Source: Candidatus Corynebacterium faecigallinarum (GTDB lineage Bacteria; Actinomycetota; Actinomycetes; Mycobacteriales; Mycobacteriaceae). From it: 64,000 nt of DNA. The DNA lies in contig DWVP01000020.1 in the NCBI GenBank assembly GCA_019120175.1, positions 62,001 through 126,000 of the forward strand, written 5' to 3'. Each line of letters opens with the position of its first letter. Position 1 is the first letter of the stretch. This document shows, piece after piece, positions 53,980-63,903 of this stretch. Both the position numbers and the translations under genes were made by a program. The notes below the pieces were generated by a model, which saw only the letters and a list, made by a program, of their open reading frames with translations, was not told the origin of the DNA and made no database searches.

Positions 53980-55095
53980 CTACTCCGCCTGGTAGAGCGC
54001 TGCGGCGGCGGTGAGCAGCATCTCGCCGGACTGCGGCCCGAAGCTCAGCGCCTGGCTGTCCGGGATCGACAGGATCCGGTGACGTTCGCCGGCGGTGGTC
54101 TGTGCGATGCCTGGCTTGGCCAGCAGCCCGTCGAGCCCGCCGGTGGACTCCAGGCCCGCCGACATCATCACGATGACCTCCGGGTTCAGCTCGGCCAGTG
54201 CCTCGGCGTTGGCCGGGGACGCTTTGCCGATGCCCTGCTCCTTCGCTGCGTCCACCCCGCCCAGTGACTCGATGAGGTCGGAGGTGCCGTCGCCGGAGCC
54301 GAGGATGTAGAAGACCCCGCCGTCGCCGCGGGCGTAGAGGAACGCCATGCGCATCGGATCGCCGGGGGTGGTGTCACCGATCGCCTCGATGGCCTGATCG
54401 ATCTCATCCTCGGCGCGGGTCGCCAGGGTGTCCCCGACCTCCGACAGACCCACGACAGAGGCCAGGGTGGAGATGTCGTCGCCGACGGTGTCGATGGAGT
54501 GGTCGGGGTTGATCTTCACCACGGAGACACCGGAGTCGCGCAGTTGGGAGATGGCCTCATCCGGCCCGATGCTGCCGTCCACGATCACCAGGGACGGGTC
54601 GAGGTTGAGCACGGCCTCGGCGTTGATCGAATGCCCGCCCTGGGTCACCACCGGGAGGTCGGACAGTGACGGCTCCATCGAGGAGACGGTGCGTCCGACG
54701 ATACTGTCCCGCAGGCCCAGGCCGGCGAGGGTGCGGGAGATGGTGCCGTAGATGTCGAGCGGGATGATCCGGCTGACATCGTCGATGGTCACGTCGTGGC
54801 CGTCGGCATCGGTGAGTTCCACCGGCAGGTCCGGCTCGGCGTCCCCGGCCCCCTCGGCCGGGGTGACGTCCCCGACGGTCTCCGCGGTGGACGTGCCGGT
54901 GATCTCCCTCGGGTCGGAGACATCGGCCTGGTCGGTGAAGGCCGTCAGTGCGGCCTCGAAGGAGGTCTCCTCCGCAGTGCCGGTGGTGCCGGTGTCGTTC
55001 TGTGACCCGACACCGCAGGCCGTCAGGCCGGTGGTGGCGACAGTGGCAGACAGCAGGAGACAGGCCAGTGCCCTGGCCGGACGACGAAACATCAT
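53980..55095 (-). CDS. hmuT: HmuT-like haem/iron binding lipoprotein
   Basis: The 371-residue protein has a signal peptide with lipobox (LTAC, Cys about 27), an acidic Thr-rich linker (about 30-90), and a class III periplasmic-binding fold (about 90-371) similar to HmuT/BtuF: SRIIPLDIYGTISRTLAGLG, NLDPSLVIVDG and SPANAEALAELNPEVIVMM. HmuT of C. diphtheriae delivers haem to HmuUV. No permease or ATPase gene is adjacent, so it is an orphan here. TAGCTT ends seven bases before ATG 55095. A DtxR-like sequence lies just upstream. Confidence 0.82.
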   Translation of the reverse strand: MMFRRPARALACLLLSATVATTGLTACGVGSQNDTGTTGTAEETSFEAALTAFTDQADVSDPREITGTSTAETVGDVTPAEGAGDAEPDLPVELTDADGHDVTIDDVSRIIPLDIYGTISRTLAGLGLRDSIVGRTVSSMEPSLSDLPVVTQGGHSINAEAVLNLDPSLVIVDGSIGPDEAISQLRDSGVSVVKINPDHSIDTVGDDISTLASVVGLSEVGDTLATRAEDEIDQAIEAIGDTTPGDPMRMAFLYARGDGGVFYILGSGDGTSDLIESLGGVDAAKEQGIGKASPANAEALAELNPEVIVMMSAGLESTGGLDGLLAKPGIAQTTAGERHRILSIPDSQALSFGPQSGEMLLTAAAALYQAE

Positions 55096-55125
55096 GATGA
55101 TGAAGCTATCACAATGTGAGACGCC

Positions 55126-55144
55126 GAAGTAAGCTGAGGCTAAG
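55126..55144. promoter_or_regulatory. Possible DtxR iron box upstream of hmuT-like gene
   Basis: On the minus strand TTAGCCTCAGCTTACTTCG matches about 11 of 19 positions of the DtxR consensus TTAGGTTAGCCTAACCTAA, including both TTAG and CTnAC elements. It overlaps the end of the upstream nucleosidase gene and lies about 40 bases before the start codon. Confidence 0.35.
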
Positions 55145-55775
55145 CGGGGGCTTCGAGAGCTTTACGGGTGTGGTTGGCCAGCTCCCGGGCCAGTCGGGGG
55201 ATCTCACGCTCCCAGGAACGAGCGGCGGAGCCGTCGGCGGAGTCGCTGACCAGTTTGAGCAACTGGACCGGCACCCCGAAGTGTTGGGCGACCATGGCCA
55301 CGGCGTATCCCTCCATGTCCACCAGGTCAGCGTCCTCGGCCAGGCGGTCGCGTGTGGTGTCGTCGTCGACGAAGGTGTCGCCGGTGGCCAAGGTCACGGA
55401 CGACCCCGACGACGCGGTGTCGGCCAGCTCGATCGGGGGATACTCGTCAGCCCCGGTCAGTGCGGCAACCGCGGCATGCGAGAAGTCGTGCAGCAGCACC
55501 CGGTCCACCCGGTGCAGTCCGGACATCCCCGGACGCAGTGCCCCCGCAGTGCCGATGTTGATGATCGCACTGGGCAGTCCGCCGACCCGTAGGTAGTGGT
55601 GCAGACAGTCGGTGAGGGCCAGGGTGGTACGGATCCGCCCGATTCCGGTGAGCAGGACGGGGGAGTCTTCGTCGATACCGGACGCTTCGGACGCCATCGC
55701 CACGACGATCAGTGGTTTACCCGGGACGATCTCGCCCCGGTGCAGCCGGCTCTGGTCGGGAAGGTTCTCAGTCAC
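55140..55775 (-). CDS. Nucleosidase of the MTA/SAH nucleosidase-phosphorylase family
   Basis: A 211-residue cytosolic enzyme. The purine-binding pattern INIGTAGALRPG, the DMEGYAVA motif with the ribose-binding Met-Glu, and LVSD with the catalytic Asp match 5'-methylthioadenosine/S-adenosylhomocysteine nucleosidases. The length is slightly short at the N-terminus. It may hydrolyse another purine nucleoside, such as a futalosine-like or methylthio compound. GTG 55775 is eight bases after TATCAT. It lies 30 bases downstream of purF, suggesting linked purine metabolism. Confidence 0.8.
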   Translation of the reverse strand: MTENLPDQSRLHRGEIVPGKPLIVVAMASEASGIDEDSPVLLTGIGRIRTTLALTDCLHHYLRVGGLPSAIINIGTAGALRPGMSGLHRVDRVLLHDFSHAAVAALTGADEYPPIELADTASSGSSVTLATGDTFVDDDTTRDRLAEDADLVDMEGYAVAMVAQHFGVPVQLLKLVSDSADGSAARSWEREIPRLARELANHTRKALEAPA

Positions 55776-55805
55776 GCTTCCCGATGATACCGGCGAAACC
55801 GGATC

Positions 55806-57308
55806 TTAGGAGACCTGCGTTTCCCCCACCCACTCCAGGTAGTCCTGGGTGATGGTGCCGGTGACGTACTCGCCGGTGAAGCAGCTCAGGTCCAGGCCGT
55901 CGAGCGTGGTGTCGGTCTGGCCGTCGAGGATCGCCGCGGCGAGGTCCTCGACTTCCTGGAACACCAGGTGATCGGCGCCGAGCAGTTCGCACATCTCCGG
56001 GATGGTGCGTCCGGTGGCGACGAGTTCCTCACGGTTGGGGATGTTGATCCCGTAAACGTGCGGATGGCGGATCGGCGGGGCGGCGGAGGCGAAGGACACC
56101 TTGCGCGCCCCGGCGGCCTTCGCCATCGCGATGATCTCGAAGCTGGTGGTACCGCGCACGATCGAGTCATCGATCAACAGGACGTGCTTGCCGGCGAACT
56201 CGGTGGACATGGCGTTGAGCTTCTGGCGCACACTCTTCTTGCGCACCGCCTGGCCGGGCATGATGAACGTCCGGCCCACGTAACGGTTCTTGAAGAATCC
56301 CTCGCGGTAGGGCAGGTCCAGGGTGCGGGCGACCTCCATCGCCGCAGGACGTGCCGAGTCCGGGATCGGCATGACGACGTCCACGTCCTCGATCGGGACA
56401 TGCTTGGCGATGGTGCCGGCCAACCGGGCGCCCATGCGCAGTCGCGAGTCGTAGACGCTGATTCCGTTCATCACCGAGTCCGGTCGCGCCAGGTAGACGT
56501 ACTCGAAGGAGCAGGGTTCCAGGGTGGCGCCGGGGGCGCACTGGCGGGAGTACAGGATGCCATCGGAGCTGATGAACACGGCCTCGCCCGGGGCGATCTC
56601 GCGAACGACCTCGTAGTCGGCGTTCTCCAGGACCAGGGACTCCGAGGCCACGACCCATTCGTCGTGGCCGGCGACGGTGGTGCCGTCGGACTGTCCGTTC
56701 GGGCCGGTCGGCTCACGGCGACCGAGGACCAGCGGGCGGATGCCGTTGGGGTCGCGGAAGGCCAGCAGGCCGTGGTGGGCGATCAGGGAGATGACGGCGT
56801 AGGCGCCCTCGACCCGGTCCTGGGTGGCGGTGACGGCGTCGAAGATGGCGTCGGGGTTCAGGTCGTCCGGCCCGGTGGTGGACTGCAGCTCATTGGCAAG
56901 TACGTTGAGCAGCAGTTCGGTATCCGAGGTGGTGTTGAGGTGGCGCCGGTCGCGGTAGCGCATCTCGGAGGTCAACTCGCGGGTGTTGGTGAGGTTGCCG
57001 TTGTGCACCAGGGTGATGCCGTAGGGGGAGTTGACGTAGAAGGGCTGTGCCTCCTCCTCACTGGATGCCGCCCCCTTCGTCACATAACGCACATGCCCCA
57101 GCCCGGCGGTTCCGAGCAGGGACCGCATGTCCCGCGTACGGAAGGCCTCGCGGACCATACCCTTGGCGCGGAAGAGGTGCATGTGGCCGCCGTCCTCGAC
57201 CGTGGCCATGCCCGTGGAGTCCTGCCCGCGGTGCTGCAGGAGGAGAAGGGCGTCGTAGATGTCCTGGTTGATCGGGTTGTTACCGACCATGCCGACGATG
57301 CCGCACAT
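55806..57308 (-). CDS. purF: Amidophosphoribosyltransferase, E. coli type
   Basis: The 500-residue enzyme makes phosphoribosylamine from PRPP and glutamine. It begins MCGIVG, so Cys2 becomes the N-terminal nucleophile without a propeptide. EAQPFYVNSPYGITL, ARPDSVMNGISVY, KNRYVGRTFIMPGQ and the PRPP loop LLIDDSIVRGTTS closely follow E. coli PurF as I remember it. Actinobacterial PurF normally has a propeptide and a [4Fe-4S] cluster; those features are missing. The conserved RYPTAG motif reads RYVTKG. It is probably a second, horizontally acquired enzyme. Confidence 0.9.
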   Translation of the reverse strand: MCGIVGMVGNNPINQDIYDALLLLQHRGQDSTGMATVEDGGHMHLFRAKGMVREAFRTRDMRSLLGTAGLGHVRYVTKGAASSEEEAQPFYVNSPYGITLVHNGNLTNTRELTSEMRYRDRRHLNTTSDTELLLNVLANELQSTTGPDDLNPDAIFDAVTATQDRVEGAYAVISLIAHHGLLAFRDPNGIRPLVLGRREPTGPNGQSDGTTVAGHDEWVVASESLVLENADYEVVREIAPGEAVFISSDGILYSRQCAPGATLEPCSFEYVYLARPDSVMNGISVYDSRLRMGARLAGTIAKHVPIEDVDVVMPIPDSARPAAMEVARTLDLPYREGFFKNRYVGRTFIMPGQAVRKKSVRQKLNAMSTEFAGKHVLLIDDSIVRGTTSFEIIAMAKAAGARKVSFASAAPPIRHPHVYGINIPNREELVATGRTIPEMCELLGADHLVFQEVEDLAAAILDGQTDTTLDGLDLSCFTGEYVTGTITQDYLEWVGETQVS

Positions 57309-57479
57309 AGTGTTGGAAATACCTCGCTGAAGTCGCTGAAGTCACTGAGAGTGGATGCAGGGGTAAAGCCTACGCGCATAGTGGGGACGGACCATCATTC
57401 GGTCGTGGGAAGGGGCTCGCGGACCGGTGGGGCTCCCGGGGGGGGCGACCGGGTGTGAGGGTGGTGTATGACACTCATT

Positions 57480-57508
57480 TTGCCTTTATTTGCGCAGGTT
57501 GCTAGCGT
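57480..57508 (+). promoter_or_regulatory. Promoter for the distal spc operon
   Basis: TTGCCT (57480-57485) and TAGCGT (57503-57508) are 17 bases apart, a clear sigma-A promoter. It leaves a 260-base leader before rpsH. The leader contains no convincing gene; a 65-codon frame from 57468 overlaps the promoter and lacks a binding site. Confidence 0.7.
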
Positions 57509-57775
57509 GGACAGGTCTCGCGGGGGACACCTGTGCCCTCCGATCCCGGGACCGAAGACCACGACGGGCACCGTCAGGTGTGCGTCAATCACGTCCAAGC
57601 AAGTTCAAGAACCACTTTGTCACAGGCCCTCCGCCCTTTGCGGCCGCGTCAAGAACACCAGGTAGCGAGCAATCCGGACTATTGAGCCCGGGGAGCGTCG
57701 AGTTGCGGGTCAATCAACACGCGGTGACGCCCGGGTGGGTCGGGAACCCTGACGAGAAAGGCTATAGGTCATCCC

Positions 57776-58174
57776 ATGACCATGACTGACCCCATCGCGG
57801 ACATGCTGTCCCGCGTGCGGAACGCGTCCAACGCGTTCCACGACAGCGTCTCGATGCCGTCCTCCAAGATCAAGGCCAGCATCGCTGAGATCCTGAAGTC
57901 CGAGGGCTACATCGCTGACTACGCCGTCGAGGATGCCTCGACCGGCAAGCAGCTCACCCTGGAGCTCAAGTACTCCCAGTCCCGCGAGCGTTCGATCGCC
58001 GGACTGCGTCGCGTGTCCAAGCCGGGCCTGCGTGTGTACGCCAAGTCCACCAACCTCCCGAAGGTCCTCGGCGGCCTGGGCGTGGCCATCATCTCCACGT
58101 CCCACGGCCTGCTGACCGACCGACAGGCGACCGAGAAGGGCGTGGGTGGGGAAGTCCTCGCCTACGTCTGGTAA
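57776..58174 (+). CDS. rpsH: 30S ribosomal protein S8
   Basis: The 132-residue protein binds the central domain of 16S rRNA. It starts [16 protein letters not shown] and ends with the conserved [11 protein letters not shown]. Length is normal. It is the first gene of this ribosomal block: the usual upstream spc genes (rplN, rplX, rplE) are not here, as in C. glutamicum where fdh and other genes interrupt the cluster. No strong binding site is seen right before the ATG. Confidence 0.97.
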   Translation: MTMTDPIADMLSRVRNASNAFHDSVSMPSSKIKASIAEILKSEGYIADYAVEDASTGKQLTLELKYSQSRERSIAGLRRVSKPGLRVYAKSTNLPKVLGGLGVAIISTSHGLLTDRQATEKGVGGEVLAYVW

Positions 58175-58196
58175 AGGAAGAGGAGGCTAAGTACTA

Positions 58197-58733
58197 ATGT
58201 CACGTATCGGTAAGGCACCCGTGGCCCTCCCCTCCGGCGTTTCCGTCGCTATCGACGGTCAGAACGTTGAGGTCAAGGGCCCCAAGGGCACCCTCTCCCA
58301 GGTCATCCCGGCCCCGATCTCCGTTGCCCAGGAGGACAACGAGATCATCGTGAGCCGTCCGGACGACCACCGCAAGAACCGCTCCCTGCACGGGCTCTCC
58401 CGGTCGCTCGTCAACAACATGGTTGTCGGCGTCACCGATGGCTACACCGTGAAGATGGAGATCTTCGGTGTCGGCTACCGCGTCCAGGCCAAGGGCCAGA
58501 ACCTCGAGTTCTCCCTCGGCTACTCCCACCCGGTCCTCATCGAGGCACCGGAGGGCATCACCTTCGCGGTCGACGGAAACACCAAGTTCTCCATCGCCGG
58601 TATCGATAAGCAGCAGGTCGGACAGATCGCCGCCAACATCCGTCGTCTGCGGAAGGACGACCCCTACAAGGGCAAGGGCATCCGCTACGAAGGCGAGCAG
58701 ATCCGTCGCAAGGTCGGAAAGACGGGTAAGTAG
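58197..58733 (+). CDS. rplF: 50S ribosomal protein L6
   Basis: The 178-residue protein has two L6 folds and the conserved C-terminal signature ([12 protein letters not shown]). It starts MSRIGKAPV, typical of the family. It follows rpsH by 22 bases behind AGGAGG and precedes rplR by two bases, so the ribosomal genes are one operon. Nothing is unusual. Confidence 0.97.
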   Translation: MSRIGKAPVALPSGVSVAIDGQNVEVKGPKGTLSQVIPAPISVAQEDNEIIVSRPDDHRKNRSLHGLSRSLVNNMVVGVTDGYTVKMEIFGVGYRVQAKGQNLEFSLGYSHPVLIEAPEGITFAVDGNTKFSIAGIDKQQVGQIAANIRRLRKDDPYKGKGIRYEGEQIRRKVGKTGK

Positions 58734-58735
58734 AG

Positions 58736-59140
58736 ATGGCACAGAGCACTGCATCAAACAAGCGTCTGCCGGTGGGCAAGGACATCTCCACCCGCCGCCG
58801 CGTCGCGCGTACGCGTCGTCACTACCGTCTGCGCAAGAACATCAGCGGCACCGCCGAGATCCCGCGTCTCGTCGTCCACCGCACCTCCCGTCACATGCAC
58901 GCCCAGCTCATCGACGACGTCGCCGGCCACACCCTGGCCGCAGCGTCCACGATCGAGCCCGAGGTCCGTGCACTCGACGGTGAGAAGAAGGACCGCGGCG
59001 CCCGCGTCGGCGAGCTCATCGCCGAGCGTGCCAAGGCCGCCGGCATCGAGACCGTCGTCTTCGACCGTGGTGGCTACCAGTACCACGGCCGCGTCGCCGC
59101 TCTGGCTGACGCTGCACGTGAGGGTGGTCTGAAGTTCTAA
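58736..59140 (+). CDS. rplR: 50S ribosomal protein L18
   Basis: The 134-residue protein binds 5S rRNA. The basic N-terminus and the [18 protein letters not shown] core are typical, and [20 protein letters not shown] is the C-terminal signature in shortened form ([12 protein letters not shown]). It starts two bases after rplF ends. Confidence 0.97.
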   Translation: MAQSTASNKRLPVGKDISTRRRVARTRRHYRLRKNISGTAEIPRLVVHRTSRHMHAQLIDDVAGHTLAAASTIEPEVRALDGEKKDRGARVGELIAERAKAAGIETVVFDRGGYQYHGRVAALADAAREGGLKF

Positions 59141-59180
59141 TGCGTATCGACAACATTTACACCGACGGAAGGAACGCGTG

Positions 59181-59822
59181 ATGTCGGATCGTGATCGTAA
59201 CGGCGGACGCTCCGCCGATAACAACCGCGACAACCGCGACAACCGCGGCCGCGACAACAAGCGTGACGACCGCCGTGGCGGCCGTCGCGACCAGCAGGAC
59301 GAGCGCTCGCAGTACCTGGAGCGCGTCGTCACCATCAACCGCGTGTCCAAGGTCGTCAAGGGTGGTCGTCGCTTCAGCTTCACCGCTCTCGTGATCGTGG
59401 GCGACGGCCAGGGCATGGTCGGTGTCGGCTACGGCAAGGCCAAGGAAGTTCCGGCCGCGATCCAGAAGGGTGCCGAGGAAGCTCGTAAGAACTTCTTCCG
59501 TGTCCCGATGATCGCCGGCACCATCACCCACGAGGTTCAGGGTGAGGACGCCGCCGGTGTCGTCTGGATGAAGCCGGCTGCGCCGGGTACCGGTGTCATC
59601 GCCGGTGGCGCCGCCCGCCCGGTCCTGGAGTGCGCTGGCATCCAGGACGTCCTGTCGAAGTCCCTGGGCTCCGACAACGCCATCAACGTCGTCCACGCCA
59701 CCGTGGACGCCCTCAAGCGGCTGGTCCGCCCCGAAGAGGTTGCTGCCCGCCGTGGCAAGACCGTCGAAGAGGTCACCCCGGCCGCGATGCTGCGCGCACG
59801 CGCTGCAGGACAGGGAGCGTGA
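59181..59822 (+). CDS. rpsE: 30S ribosomal protein S5
   Basis: The 213-residue protein helps decoding accuracy and translocation. The double-stranded RNA-binding core starts at about residue 45 ([16 protein letters not shown]) and the S5 C-terminal domain follows. The first 42 residues are an extension made of Asn/Arg/Asp repeats ([18 protein letters not shown]). Such extensions occur in actinobacteria, though the strong DNR repetition is notable. ATG 59181 is seven bases after AAGGA; the GTG three bases earlier is less likely. Confidence 0.96.
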   Translation: MSDRDRNGGRSADNNRDNRDNRGRDNKRDDRRGGRRDQQDERSQYLERVVTINRVSKVVKGGRRFSFTALVIVGDGQGMVGVGYGKAKEVPAAIQKGAEEARKNFFRVPMIAGTITHEVQGEDAAGVVWMKPAAPGTGVIAGGAARPVLECAGIQDVLSKSLGSDNAINVVHATVDALKRLVRPEEVAARRGKTVEEVTPAAMLRARAAGQGA

Positions 59823-59827
59823 TTTCC

Positions 59828-60013
59828 ATGGCACTGAAGATCACCCAGCTCAAGGGAACCGTCGGAACCATTTCGAAGCAGCGTAACTCGCTGCGCTCGC
59901 TTGGCCTGAAGCGCATCGGCCAGTCGGTCGTCCGCGAGGACACTCCGGTTGTCCGCGGACAGATCAACACCGTGCGCCACATGGTCAAGGTCGAGGAAGT
60001 TGCAGGGGAGTAG
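59828..60013 (+). CDS. rpmD: 50S ribosomal protein L30
   Basis: A 61-residue protein matching L30 in full (LKITQLKG, then [13 protein letters not shown] and a C-terminal HMVKVEEV). The ATG is five bases after the rpsE stop. L30 sits near the 5S rRNA in the large subunit. Confidence 0.95.
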   Translation: MALKITQLKGTVGTISKQRNSLRSLGLKRIGQSVVREDTPVVRGQINTVRHMVKVEEVAGE

Positions 60014-60016
60014 AAA

Positions 60017-60463
60017 ATGAGCGATCCCATCAAGCTCCACGATCTGCGGCCGTCCAAGGGTGCCAACACCGCCAAGACCCGTGTGGGTCGAGGCGAGGCT
60101 TCCAAGGGCAAGACCGCCGGTCGCGGTACCAAGGGAACCAAGGCCCGTAAGAACGTGCCGGCGTACTTCGAGGGTGGCCAGATGCCGCTCCAGATGCGCC
60201 TGCCGAAGCTGAAGGGCTTCAAGAACCCGGCGAAGGTCGTGTTCCAGGTCGTCAACGTCGACGAGCTGGCCACCGCCTTCCCCAAGGGTGGCGACGTGAC
60301 CGCTGCTGACATCGTTGCCGCGGGCCTGGTCCGCGCCAACCAGCCGGTCAAGGTCCTCGGCGACGGCGAGATCTCCGTGGCACTCAACGTGTCCGCGCAG
60401 AAGTTCTCGAAGTCTGCCAAGGAGAAGATCGAGGCTGCCGGCGGCTCTGTCACCGAGGCCTAG
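60017..60463 (+). CDS. rplO: 50S ribosomal protein L15
   Basis: The 148-residue protein has the glycine-rich N-terminus ([20 protein letters not shown]) and the conserved G-x-x-P-L and LP-x-L-K-G-F segments. It is an early assembly protein of the 50S subunit. It ends this block; a terminator-like hairpin follows at 60510-60546, so secY has its own promoter. Confidence 0.96.
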   Translation: MSDPIKLHDLRPSKGANTAKTRVGRGEASKGKTAGRGTKGTKARKNVPAYFEGGQMPLQMRLPKLKGFKNPAKVVFQVVNVDELATAFPKGGDVTAADIVAAGLVRANQPVKVLGDGEISVALNVSAQKFSKSAKEKIEAAGGSVTEA

Positions 60464-60509
60464 TTCTTCACCGTCCCGACCGTGCCCACGGTCACCACGG
60501 ACAGACGCC

Positions 60510-60546
60510 GAACCCCGTTTCCCCGGTCCTGGGGGGAGCGGGGTTC
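60510..60546 (+). terminator. Hairpin after rplO
   Basis: GAACCCCG pairs with CGGGGTTC, with an inner TTCCCC/GGGGGA pairing. It is 46 bases after the rplO stop and is followed by TCTCGT. It separates the ribosomal block from secY. Confidence 0.7.
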
Positions 60547-60622
60547 TCGTCATGTCCGGCAAAGTTCTCGTGGGACGGGGCGGCCCGATGTCGGTAGGGC
60601 GGGGCGGGACAGGGTGGGACGG

Positions 60623-60692
60623 TGTCAGATACGTGTGATGAATCGCTGGGATCGGGCCAGAAAACCAGCACACGATCCCACGAATCACACAT
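60623..60692. repeat. Palindromic intergenic repeat, copy 5 (L+R variant)
   Basis: TGTCAGATACGTGTGATGAA on the left and CCAGCACACGATCCCACGAA then TCACACA on the right align with copy 4. It lies in the 529-base rplO-secY gap. The remainder of the gap, 60693-60992, holds the secY promoter region (TATCCT near 60829) and a long leader, with no other feature seen. Confidence 0.8.
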
Positions 60693-60992
60693 GTGCCCCG
60701 TACACACCCTGCCCGAGCTCGCTTCACACCCTGCCCGAGACTGCCGCTCGCCCCGCCCGCACCCCTCTCAAACCCGGAACAACTCTGCGGCAGAAGGGCC
60801 GGAAGTGTAGCCTACCGTTCGAGTGCTGCTATCCTTGTGCAGTTGTCTGTTTCCCGTTTGCGTGGCCGTCCGTCACACGGTCTCTGCCGACGGAACAATC
60901 TGACCCACACACTTACCCCCAAGTAGAAACCATCGGCGGGGCCGGCCCCGGGTACCCCACCCGGAACGTGTCCGCTGAACCAGGAGGCAAAC

Positions 60993-62324
60993 GTGACCGC
61001 CTTGCTCTCGGCGTTCCGGGATGCTGATCTACGCAAGAAGATCTTCTTCACTCTTGCGATGATCGTGCTGTACCGGATCGGAGCACAGATCCCGACCCCG
61101 GGTGTGGACTACGCGGAGGTCACTTCGCAGCTCCGGTCCCTGACCGAAGACGGCCAGAACAGCATGTACACGCTGATCAACCTCTTCTCCGGTGGCGCGC
61201 TGCTCCAGCTGTCGGTCTTCGCGATCGGCATCATGCCGTACATCACCGCCTCGATCATCGTGCAGCTGCTGACCGTGGTCATTCCGCGCTTCGAGCAGCT
61301 GAAGAAGGAGGGGCAGTCCGGTCAGGCGAAGATGACGGAGTACACCCGCTACCTCACGGTGGCGCTGGCGCTGCTCCAGTCGGCCGGCATCGTGGCGCTG
61401 GCTGACCGTCGTCAGCTCCTGGGGCAGGACGTCCGCGTCCTGCACGAGGACGTCGGTATCTTCGGCCTGATCACCATGGTCACCATCATGACCGCCGGTG
61501 CCGTGCTGGTGATGTGGTTCGGTGAGCTGATCACCGACCGCGGCGTGGGCAACGGTATGTCATTGCTGATCTTCGCCGGTATCGCCACCCAGGTACCCAC
61601 GCAGGGCGGTCAGATCCTGAGTAGTTCCGGTGGGTTCGTCTTCGCCGGTGTCGTCGTCGCCGTGCTGATCCTCATCATCGGCGTGATCTTCGTCGAGCAG
61701 GGCCAGCGCCGTATCCCGGTGCAGTACGCCAAGCGCATGGTGGGTCGTCGCCAGTACGGGGAGACCTCCACCTACCTGCCGCTGAAGGTCAACCAGGCCG
61801 GCGTTATCCCCGTGATCTTCGCCTCGTCGATCCTCACGGTACCGATCCTGATCACCCAGATCATCCAGTCCGGCAACGCCGGCCAGGACGACAACTGGTG
61901 GAACCGCAACGTGATGACGGTGCTCTCCGATCCTTCGGACTGGAAGTACATCGTCGGCTTCGGTGCCCTGATCATCTTCTTCTCGTACTTCTACGTGTCG
62001 ATCCAGTACGACCCGGCCGACCAGGCCGAGAACATGAAGAAGTACGGTGGATTCATCCCGGGCATCCGTCCGGGACGTCCCACCAGTGAGTACCTCTGGT
62101 ACGTGATGACCCGCCTGCTGCTGGTCGGTTCAGTGTACCTCGCGGTCATCGCCGTCCTGCCGAATGTGGCGATCACCATGGGCCTGGCCGATGATGGGGC
62201 AGCCTCAAGTCTTGGTGCGTTCGGTGGTACCGCTATCCTGATTATGGTCTCGGTCGCACTGACCACCGTCAAGCAGATCGAATCACAACTCATGCAAGCC
62301 AACTACGAAGGATTTCTCAAATGA
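60993..62324 (+). CDS. secY: Protein translocase subunit SecY
   Basis: The 443-residue channel protein has ten transmembrane helices and forms the SecYEG pore for exported proteins. Conserved segments include [15 protein letters not shown], the C4 loop region [10 protein letters not shown] and [20 protein letters not shown] 60993 is seven bases after AGGAGG. adk overlaps its stop (ATGA), so the two are coupled. Length and topology are normal. Confidence 0.97.
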   Translation: MTALLSAFRDADLRKKIFFTLAMIVLYRIGAQIPTPGVDYAEVTSQLRSLTEDGQNSMYTLINLFSGGALLQLSVFAIGIMPYITASIIVQLLTVVIPRFEQLKKEGQSGQAKMTEYTRYLTVALALLQSAGIVALADRRQLLGQDVRVLHEDVGIFGLITMVTIMTAGAVLVMWFGELITDRGVGNGMSLLIFAGIATQVPTQGGQILSSSGGFVFAGVVVAVLILIIGVIFVEQGQRRIPVQYAKRMVGRRQYGETSTYLPLKVNQAGVIPVIFASSILTVPILITQIIQSGNAGQDDNWWNRNVMTVLSDPSDWKYIVGFGALIIFFSYFYVSIQYDPADQAENMKKYGGFIPGIRPGRPTSEYLWYVMTRLLLVGSVYLAVIAVLPNVAITMGLADDGAASSLGAFGGTAILIMVSVALTTVKQIESQLMQANYEGFLK

Positions 62325-62866
62325 GACTCGTTCTCCTCGGCCCTCCCGGTGCGGGCAAGGGCACGCAGGCCGCCATTCTGGCTGACTCCCTGAAGGTGCC
62401 GCACATCTCCACGGGTGACCTCTTCCGTGAGAACATCGCCAAGGAGACCGAACTCGGTCGCCAGGCGCAGGAGTACATGGACGCCGGCAAGCTGGTCCCG
62501 ACGTCGGTGACCGCCGACATGGTGCGCAAGCGCCTGGAGCAGGACGACGCCGTCGACGGCTTCCTGCTGGACGGTTTCCCCCGCACGGTCGAGCAGGCCG
62601 GCATCCTGGGTGAGATCCTGAGCGACAAGGACACCGCCCTGGACGGTGTGCTGAACTACCAGGTGTCCGAGGACGTCGTGGTCGAGCGCATGCTGGCCCG
62701 TGGCCGCAGCGACGACACCGAGGAGACCATCCGCACCCGCCTGCAGGTCTACCGGGACGAGACCGCCCCGCTGATCGACTTCTACTCCGACATCATCGTC
62801 AACGTCGACGCCGAGGGAACCGTCGAGGACATCTCGTGCTCCACCCTCGACGCCCTGGACCGCTAG
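62321..62866 (+). CDS. adk: Adenylate kinase, short type
   Basis: The 181-residue kinase interconverts ATP, ADP and AMP. The P-loop is [10 protein letters not shown] (7-16), followed by the AMP-binding [10 protein letters not shown] and [10 protein letters not shown] segments. The lid is short, as in other actinobacterial enzymes of 181 residues, with no zinc cysteines. It overlaps secY by four bases and precedes map by 19 bases. Confidence 0.97.
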   Translation: MRLVLLGPPGAGKGTQAAILADSLKVPHISTGDLFRENIAKETELGRQAQEYMDAGKLVPTSVTADMVRKRLEQDDAVDGFLLDGFPRTVEQAGILGEILSDKDTALDGVLNYQVSEDVVVERMLARGRSDDTEETIRTRLQVYRDETAPLIDFYSDIIVNVDAEGTVEDISCSTLDALDR

Positions 62867-62885
62867 AGAGCTGCTCCGAGCACCC

Positions 62886-63689
62886 ATGGGTTTCCGTAAG
62901 TCACGCAAGATCATCCGGGGCAAGACCCCGGCGGAACTGGACGCCATGCAGGCGGCCGGCGAAATCGTCGGCCGTGCACTGCAGGCCGTCCGGGACGCCG
63001 CCGTTCCCGGGGCCACCACCCTGGACCTCGACGAGGTCGCCGAGGACATCATCCGCTCCTCCGGTGCGGTGCCGACGTTCAAGGGCTACGGCGGTTTCCC
63101 GGGAAGCGTCTGCTCCTCGGTCAACGATATGATCGTCCACGGAATCCCGGATGCCGCGACCGTCCTGAAGGACGGCGATCTCGTCTCCATCGACTGTGGT
63201 GCCACCCTGGACGGTTGGGTCGGTGACTCCGCGTGGACTTTCGGGGTCGGCGGGGACGACGCCCTGTCCGACGACGTCCGCCGGCTCAACCAGGCCACCG
63301 AGTTCGTCCTGTACGAGGGTCTGAAAGCGATGGTGCCGGGGAACCGGCTCACCGACGTCTCGTGGGCGCTGGAGGAGGCCACCGGGCGGGCCGCCGACAC
63401 GTTCGGGGTGCCTCTGTTCATCGTCGACGGTTACGGCGGACACGGCATCGGGCGAGAGATGCACCAGGAGCCCTACCTCGCCAATGAAGGCAAGCCCGGT
63501 AAGGGACCGTTCATCGAGGAGGGGTCGACCCTGGCGATCGAGCCGATGCTGGCGCTGGGCACCGCAGACTCCTACGTCCTCGACGACGACTGGGGGGTGA
63601 AGACCACCGACGGGTCCTGGGCCTCGCACTGGGAGCACACCGTGGCCGCCACCGCCGACGGCCCCCGGATCCTCACCCCGCGGTACTAG
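62886..63689 (+). CDS. map: Methionine aminopeptidase, type I
   Basis: The 267-residue enzyme removes N-terminal methionine from new proteins. The metal ligands are in SIDCGAT and VGDSAWTF (Asp), [12 protein letters not shown] (His), LAIEPML (Glu) and WEHTVA (Glu). The N-terminal [16 protein letters not shown] and [15 protein letters not shown] segments are typical. Last gene of the secY-adk-map operon; a strong terminator follows at 63741-63778. Confidence 0.96.
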   Translation: MGFRKSRKIIRGKTPAELDAMQAAGEIVGRALQAVRDAAVPGATTLDLDEVAEDIIRSSGAVPTFKGYGGFPGSVCSSVNDMIVHGIPDAATVLKDGDLVSIDCGATLDGWVGDSAWTFGVGGDDALSDDVRRLNQATEFVLYEGLKAMVPGNRLTDVSWALEEATGRAADTFGVPLFIVDGYGGHGIGREMHQEPYLANEGKPGKGPFIEEGSTLAIEPMLALGTADSYVLDDDWGVKTTDGSWASHWEHTVAATADGPRILTPRY

Positions 63690-63740
63690 AGGAACGGCCG
63701 CAGCACCGCTGCGGAGAGCTGACCCCGGGGACGCCGGTGA

Positions 63741-63778
63741 AGCCCTGGGTACACCATTTGGTGTGCCCAGGGCTTTTG
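63741..63778 (+). terminator. Terminator after map
   Basis: AGCCCTGGGTACACC pairs with GGTGTGCCCAGGGCT (one mismatch) around a short loop and is followed by TTTT. It closes the secY operon and isolates infA. Confidence 0.88.
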
Positions 63779-63903
63779 CCGTACGATTAGCCGTTGGTGT
63801 GGACACAGGCATGCACACGGTTGTGTGCCGGGGTCCGCAGCACAACAAGACCAGACCTAATGGCCTGCCCCTGACGTGGGACGGGCCGGGAAAAGTGGAG
63901 GAT

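Noticed and set aside
57468..57665. A 65-codon frame before rpsH
   Set aside because: It overlaps the rpsH promoter, has no ribosome binding site and no family resemblance.
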